A DNA stretch of 64,000 nt, taken from Bacillus benzoevorans (GTDB lineage: Bacteria > Bacillota > Bacilli > Bacillales > Cytobacillaceae). The position numbers and the translations under genes are program-made. Where the stretch lies: the NCBI RefSeq assembly GCF_014207535.1, contig NZ_JACHGK010000010.1:1-64000 (forward strand). Direction: 5' to 3'. Every line of letters begins with the position of its first letter. Within the stretch, counting starts at the first letter, position 1. The notes under the pieces are model-generated. The model saw nothing but the letters and a program-made list of their open reading frames with translations. It did not search any database and was not told the DNA's origin. This document shows positions 60,104-64,000 of this stretch, piece by piece.

Positions 60104-62485
60104 ATGATGAATAATGAATTGATCAAAAATGAGGATGAATGTTATAGGCTGGCTGAGCAGAAGGCTGCCCATTATTTTAAGTTACTTCGTGAACAAGTTA
60201 CAGCGAAGACCTACGTCACTAATCTAACGAAAGACTTCCAATCCTGGAAGCAAAACCATATTCATCACTCTTTTTTATCCTTTTTTTCAAAGAGACAGGA
60301 AACGCCGGATTTAAACGGATATCACAGTTATATTCAATGGCTGGAACTTACGGGAAAACTGGATCATTATCTCGATCGAAGTGTGTCCTATATTTTTATG
60401 CGGGATTTGGGAAAAGCCTTGGACTCAGCGGAAAATAAGGAAAGTGTCCGTCGTTTTACTGCCGGGTTAAAAAAATATCTGCTTAAACCGGCATCAGAGA
60501 GCGGTGAACAAATCGAGATGTTCAGCATGGACGGGATGTACCGTTGGGGACAAAAAGAAGGAATTGAATCAGCTGTCATGTGGATGCACAACAAAATTCA
60601 GACAGCTGCTTCTCATATCCCAAAAGGAATGGACGCTGAGCATGCCAAGCGAAAGTTAATGAAAATCATTGGCGGAGTGCTGATCCATGAGATGGAAGCG
60701 ATGGGTGGCGGTGTACGCGGGGAGGAGCGGACGAAGAGGCTTGATCATGCCATAAGACTGGGGTATTCCTATGGTCTAACCTATCCCTTTATTGATGATC
60801 TGCTTGATTCAGCTGTATTATCTGATAAAGAAAAAAGGCAATATTCTGATTTGATTCGAAGGACCCTGATCACAGGTGTGGTCCCGGAACTAGGAAAGTG
60901 GACAGGCGAAAATCGCGGCCTGATTCAATTCATCCATGCCGAACTTCGTGAAGCCTTTGAGTATATTAGAGCTAACCAGCGGAGGGAGACGATCCAATCC
61001 TTTTTCGAACTGGCTTACGTGTTTTTTCAATCACAAGAGAATGACCGTGAAAAGAATTTAGCAAATGCTCATTATACGAATGAAGAGCTTTACATACCTG
61101 TCATTTTAAAATCCTCTTCTTCACGCCTAATTGTCCGTTCTGTCATTGGTGCTCCCGAGGATAAGGGTTTTGAAAACAGAACCTTTTATTATGGTATTTA
61201 CAATCAGCTGGCGGATGACTTTGCTGATATGTTTGATGATTTAAGAAGTGGAGCCGTAACCCCTTATACTTATTTTTTAACCTACCATGAGCAGCGCCCG
61301 GATCTAATCAATCCTTTTCAACTATATTGGTCCGTTATTTCTTATTTGATTCATGATGTTTACGGTTCAGATCCGAAAACCTGTGAGGTGATTCTTGACC
61401 GGGCCATTAACAGTCTGAAACGGTTTAAGTTACGAGTGGGGAAGAAGAAATATCATGAACTGATGGGATTGTTCACGTCCGAAGTTCCGACATTCAATCA
61501 GACCATCCAGCATCTGGTCCGAAAAGCGGATGATGTTGATTTTTTCGATAAGCTGCTTCGCGATCATGTGCTGACTGTTCTGAAAAAGGAGCAGCAGGAG
61601 CGGGAAGAATTCATCTATACGATTAATACTGTGCGGAATCAGATTAATGAAACCCTGCCGATTGCAAAAAACGGGAATGAATTATTACTGAAGTCACCGA
61701 TAATTGATGCAGCAAACTACAGTCTCGAGGGAGATGGAAAGCGGCTGCGGCCTATTATCACCTGGATGATGGGCATTAATGAGTATGGCCTGGACAGACT
61801 GGCAATTATGCCAATGCTGCGGGCGCTGGAATATATGCATACGGCCTCGCTTATTTTTGATGATCTGCCATCACAGGATAATGCCCCGATCCGGAGGGGG
61901 CGGCAAACGGTGCACCAGATGTTTGACGCAGCTTCGGCTGAACTGACCGGTTTATTTTTAACACAAAAGGCTGTCCATGAATTATCCTCTCTTGAAGGCT
62001 TTGAACCGCGGGCTGTACTTCGCTTGATTCAATATGCCTCCCAGGTGACAATGGATATGTGTATGGGACAGGCAATGGACTTACATTCTAAAGGGAAGCA
62101 GCTGTCATTGGAGGAACTGAATACGATGTGTTTTTATAAAACTGGGATTGCCTTTGAGGCCTCTCTCATCATGCCGGCCATCGTCGCTCATGCGGATGAA
62201 GCAGAAATGAAGGCTTTGAAAAAATTTGCCCGCCATGCCGGGATTGCCTTTCAGATAAAGGATGATCTGCTTGATGTTGAAGGGGATAAAAACCTGCTCG
62301 GAAAGCCGGTTGGCAAGGATGCGGAAAACAACAATTCAACCTTTGTCTCAGTCCTTGGTCTGGAAGGTGCCAAAAAAGCGATGTGGGATCATTACTGTAC
62401 TGCCATGGAGACCTTGCAAGAAGTGCCGCGCAACACTACTTTTCTGAAATATTTACTCGATTATTTGGTAAATAGGGAAAGATAA
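60104..62485 (+). CDS. two-part isoprenoid synthase: degenerate N half plus polyprenyl diphosphate synthase
   Basis: 793 residues, over twice the usual 300-330. Residues from about 510 form a complete trans-prenyl synthase: first aspartate-rich motif Asp586-Asp587 (DDLPSQDNAPIRRGRQTVH), GQAMDLHSKGKQ, and second motif Asp720-Asp721 (QIKDDLLDVEGD) followed by GKPVGKDAENNNSTFV. The first 480 residues also look all-helical and synthase-like, with acidic motifs FIDDLLDSA (231-232) and LADDFADMFDDL (371-380), but no full DDxxD/SARM pair of the usual type. It may be a terpene synthase or regulatory half fused to the enzyme that makes its substrate. No cyclase or carotenoid gene is adjacent. Monocistronic, with a terminator. 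Confidence 0.85.
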   Translation: MMNNELIKNEDECYRLAEQKAAHYFKLLREQVTAKTYVTNLTKDFQSWKQNHIHHSFLSFFSKRQETPDLNGYHSYIQWLELTGKLDHYLDRSVSYIFMRDLGKALDSAENKESVRRFTAGLKKYLLKPASESGEQIEMFSMDGMYRWGQKEGIESAVMWMHNKIQTAASHIPKGMDAEHAKRKLMKIIGGVLIHEMEAMGGGVRGEERTKRLDHAIRLGYSYGLTYPFIDDLLDSAVLSDKEKRQYSDLIRRTLITGVVPELGKWTGENRGLIQFIHAELREAFEYIRANQRRETIQSFFELAYVFFQSQENDREKNLANAHYTNEELYIPVILKSSSSRLIVRSVIGAPEDKGFENRTFYYGIYNQLADDFADMFDDLRSGAVTPYTYFLTYHEQRPDLINPFQLYWSVISYLIHDVYGSDPKTCEVILDRAINSLKRFKLRVGKKKYHELMGLFTSEVPTFNQTIQHLVRKADDVDFFDKLLRDHVLTVLKKEQQEREEFIYTINTVRNQINETLPIAKNGNELLLKSPIIDAANYSLEGDGKRLRPIITWMMGINEYGLDRLAIMPMLRALEYMHTASLIFDDLPSQDNAPIRRGRQTVHQMFDAASAELTGLFLTQKAVHELSSLEGFEPRAVLRLIQYASQVTMDMCMGQAMDLHSKGKQLSLEELNTMCFYKTGIAFEASLIMPAIVAHADEAEMKALKKFARHAGIAFQIKDDLLDVEGDKNLLGKPVGKDAENNNSTFVSVLGLEGAKKAMWDHYCTAMETLQEVPRNTTFLKYLLDYLVNRER

Positions 62486-62502
62486 TAGAACAAATATATT
62501 AG

Positions 62503-62535
62503 AAGAGGATACGATGTCTATCCTCTTTTTCTTCA
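62503..62535 (+). terminator. terminator after the prenyl synthase gene
   Basis: AAGAGGATA / TATCCTCTT, seven-base loop, then TTTC. Confidence 0.85.
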
Positions 62536-62633
62536 CTTCTCATTAATATTACGCTTCAAAATAAAAAAAGAATATTGTTCAAATTTATGTTACAGTTAGA
62601 AAGATAAATTTTACAAGTAAGTAGGTGCACTAC

Positions 62634-63011
62634 ATGATTGAGGTTAAAACATCTCCAATTAGTGATGGAGAATTCAATAGAGGGGTATTTGCGACATGTG
62701 ATATCAAAAAAGGGGAGCTCCTGCATGAAGCACCTGTCATTGCTTATCCAAACGATCAGCATCAATACATTGAACAAACGCTACTCGCTGATTACGCTTT
62801 TGAGTATGGGATAAATCACTCGGCAATTCTTCTGGGTTATGGAATGCTGTTTAACCATTCCTATGAACCTAACGCTATTTATGAGATTAATTTTAAAAAT
62901 CATACATTTGACTTCTATGCTTTCACAGATATAAAAGCAGGTGATGAGATTTTTATCAATTATAATGGCGATGTGGATGACAAAGAGCTGCTGTGGTTTG
63001 ACAGGGATTAA
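62634..63011 (+). CDS. small SET-domain protein
   Basis: 125 residues from the ATG at 62634 (TAGGTG seven bases upstream; an earlier in-frame GTG overlaps it). Compact SET fold: GEFNRGVFATCDIKKGELL near residue 12 (the strand-turn that binds S-adenosylmethionine), MLFNHSYEPNAIYE near 69 (the N-H-S motif), and IKAGDEIFINYN near 97 with the conserved Tyr. No pre- or post-SET zinc domains. SET proteins methylate lysines; the target of bacterial ones this small is unknown. Followed 20 bases later by a zinc-ribbon gene on the same strand. Confidence 0.85.
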   Translation: MIEVKTSPISDGEFNRGVFATCDIKKGELLHEAPVIAYPNDQHQYIEQTLLADYAFEYGINHSAILLGYGMLFNHSYEPNAIYEINFKNHTFDFYAFTDIKAGDEIFINYNGDVDDKELLWFDRD

Positions 63012-63031
63012 AAATATAGAGGTGTAAGAAA

Positions 63032-63241
63032 ATGAGTAAACGATGGACGATCGGTGAAATTAAACAATTTGTTGAGAAAAATTCGGAGAGTAAGCTGCTA
63101 ACGACGGAATATCACGGCTTTTCACAAAAGCTGCTATTTAAATGTGCATGCGGCAATAACTTTGAAAAAACATTTACGAAATTTAAAAACAATAACCAAC
63201 GCAAATGTGACGTGTGCCAACCGCCAAAGCCGTCACGCTAA
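63032..63241 (+). CDS. small zinc-ribbon protein
   Basis: 69 residues. CACGNNFEKTFTKFKN and then CDVC supply four cysteines spaced as a zinc ribbon (C-x-C and C-x-x-C, residues about 38-61). The N-terminal half has WTIGEIKQFVEKNSESKLL, a short helical segment. The same Cys pattern occurs in phage and homing-endonuclease-associated ribbons. No catalytic residues. GAGGTG precedes the ATG; probably co-transcribed with the SET gene. Function unknown, nucleic-acid binding likely (inference). Confidence 0.75.
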   Translation: MSKRWTIGEIKQFVEKNSESKLLTTEYHGFSQKLLFKCACGNNFEKTFTKFKNNNQRKCDVCQPPKPSR

Positions 63242-63416
63242 TCATTAGAATCTTAGCTGCTAAAATGATACAACAGGAGAATTTAACAGTACAAGAACAG
63301 GACATGGTATCCCATGTTCTGTTCTTTAATTTGCCCATTGTTTCAGAACTATTGATCTAGATCACAATATTAATATTAACAATAGGGTAATATTAAAAAT
63401 AAAAAGGAGTATATAG

Positions 63417-63809
63417 ATGGCTGAAGAGAAATTTGGAACTATATTTGACCAGATCGGTGCGGAAAAGATTAATCAATTGGTAAATGCTTTTTATCCGAAA
63501 GTATATGATGATCCCGACTTAAGTCCGTTGTTTGAGGGCGATATGAGTGAAATTATGCGAAAGCAAAGAATGTTTTTAACCCAATTTCTAGGCGGTCCCA
63601 CTCTTTATAGTAATGAATTTGGTCCGCCGGCGATGAGGCAGCGGCATCTTCCGTTCGAAATTACACCGAAGCGGGCACAATGTTGGCTTCGGTGTATGGG
63701 GGAAGCTTTTGCGGAGATAGGTTTGGATAAGACTCCGGAAGGGCAGTTTTTCTATAGCCGTCTGCAGCAGGTAGCAGCGATTATGATTAATACACCAGAG
63801 TCAAATTAA
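63417..63809 (+). CDS. yjbI: group II truncated hemoglobin (YjbI/trHbO)
   Basis: 130 residues. Proximal heme histidine His77 in PAMRQRHLPFEITPKRA, Trp90 in the G helix (CWLRCMGEAF), and the Phe-Leu-Gly-Gly-Pro block FLTQFLGGPTLYSNEFGPP are group II globin features and match B. subtilis YjbI. Binds O2 or related ligands; physiological role in redox or disulfide stress is suggested for YjbI-YjbH in Bacillus. AAAAGGAG precedes the ATG. Monocistronic. Confidence 0.95.
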   Translation: MAEEKFGTIFDQIGAEKINQLVNAFYPKVYDDPDLSPLFEGDMSEIMRKQRMFLTQFLGGPTLYSNEFGPPAMRQRHLPFEITPKRAQCWLRCMGEAFAEIGLDKTPEGQFFYSRLQQVAAIMINTPESN

Positions 63810-63850
63810 CACATGAAAGGGGAGAGGTATCCCCTCTTTATGTGTTTTGG
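63810..63850 (+). terminator. terminator after yjbI
   Basis: CACATGAAAGGGGA ... TCCCCTCTTTATGTG stem with small mismatches, then TTTT. Confidence 0.8.
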
Positions 63851-63989
63851 GTTTATTCTGGGTAATATCAGTGAAGGATGGCAGCTTTCATGGCCAGTTT
63901 TCAAATTTGTCCTCTCGATTTGGAAATGCCATACTCCAAATTGCTATAATAAAAGGAATAAATGGACAATAATGAAAGCAGGGATAAGC

Positions 63990-64000
63990 GTGGAACAGCA
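63990..64000 (+). CDS. probable start of next gene (partial)
   Basis: GTG GAA CAG, preceded by AGCAGGGATAAGC. The window ends after three codons. In B. subtilis the genes after yjbI are yjbJ and yjbK; nothing more can be said. Confidence 0.25.

Overview
The window reads as chromosomal DNA of a spore-forming Bacillaceae (Bacillus in the broad sense: Mesobacillus, Neobacillus or Cytobacillus-like). It is mostly AT-rich with AGGAGG-type ribosome binding sites and U-tailed terminators. It carries the Bacillus families YkvS, YugN, YjbI globin, a Spo0E-like phosphatase, a KinB-like kinase and BioW/BioI biotin genes. It opens in the 3' end of an rRNA operon (23S tail, 5S, terminator). No tRNA, CRISPR array, complete insertion sequence or prophage was seen.

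Layout. 0.3-3.9 kb: a stand-alone WGR plus PARP-regulatory-domain protein, YkvS, a GC-rich MITE-like element, a VOC protein and D-cysteine desulfhydrase. 4.6-13 kb: proteobacterial-style pntAB, a cation diffusion facilitator and a coiled-coil protein flanked by an inverted pair of ~150-nt repeats, a DHA2 efflux pump with divergent TetR regulator, and a PanE-like reductase. 13.4-19.9 kb: carA without carB, selO, and a reduced biotin operon (bioW-bioF-bioI) behind a BirA operator. 20-46.4 kb: a large catabolic island. 46.6-53.4 kb: two YibE/F membrane proteins, an aromatic-acid permease, Spo0E-like, 3-hydroxybenzoate 6-hydroxylase and YugN. 53.5-59.8 kb: a GC-rich GH3 glycosidase and a glycerate uptake and phosphorylation unit (gntP-like permease, glycerate kinase, CdaR regulator). 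60-64 kb: a 793-residue protein ending in a prenyl synthase, a SET protein, a zinc-ribbon protein and a truncated globin.

How the island works (inference). Two LysR regulators, two OFA-family transporters and three short-chain dehydrogenases sit with a MaoC protein and an acyl-CoA ligase. They are followed by an acyl-CoA dehydrogenase, a YqjM-like ene-reductase, a biotin-dependent acyl-CoA carboxylase (carboxyltransferase, biotinyl protein, biotin carboxylase), an enoyl-CoA hydratase, an FAH-family hydrolase, a bicupin and an HMG-CoA-lyase-like enzyme. A thioesterase, EtfBA and a FadF-type iron-sulfur protein complete it and would pass electrons to quinone. The core resembles the leucine/isovalerate (yng/liu) route, enlarged for an unknown, probably branched or cyclic, carboxylic acid.

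The main discovery candidate is an RNA element present five times in this island and not seen elsewhere in the window. Each copy has a GCUG-led helix P1 with compensatory base changes, a G-rich junction, a variable helix P2, and then a GCCCAGC terminator whose 5' arm overlaps the P1 3' strand. That is the layout of a transcription-attenuating riboswitch or protein-dependent antiterminator. Copies precede the MaoC operon (two in tandem), the acyl-CoA dehydrogenase operon, an OFA transporter on the opposite strand, and the thioesterase-etf operon.
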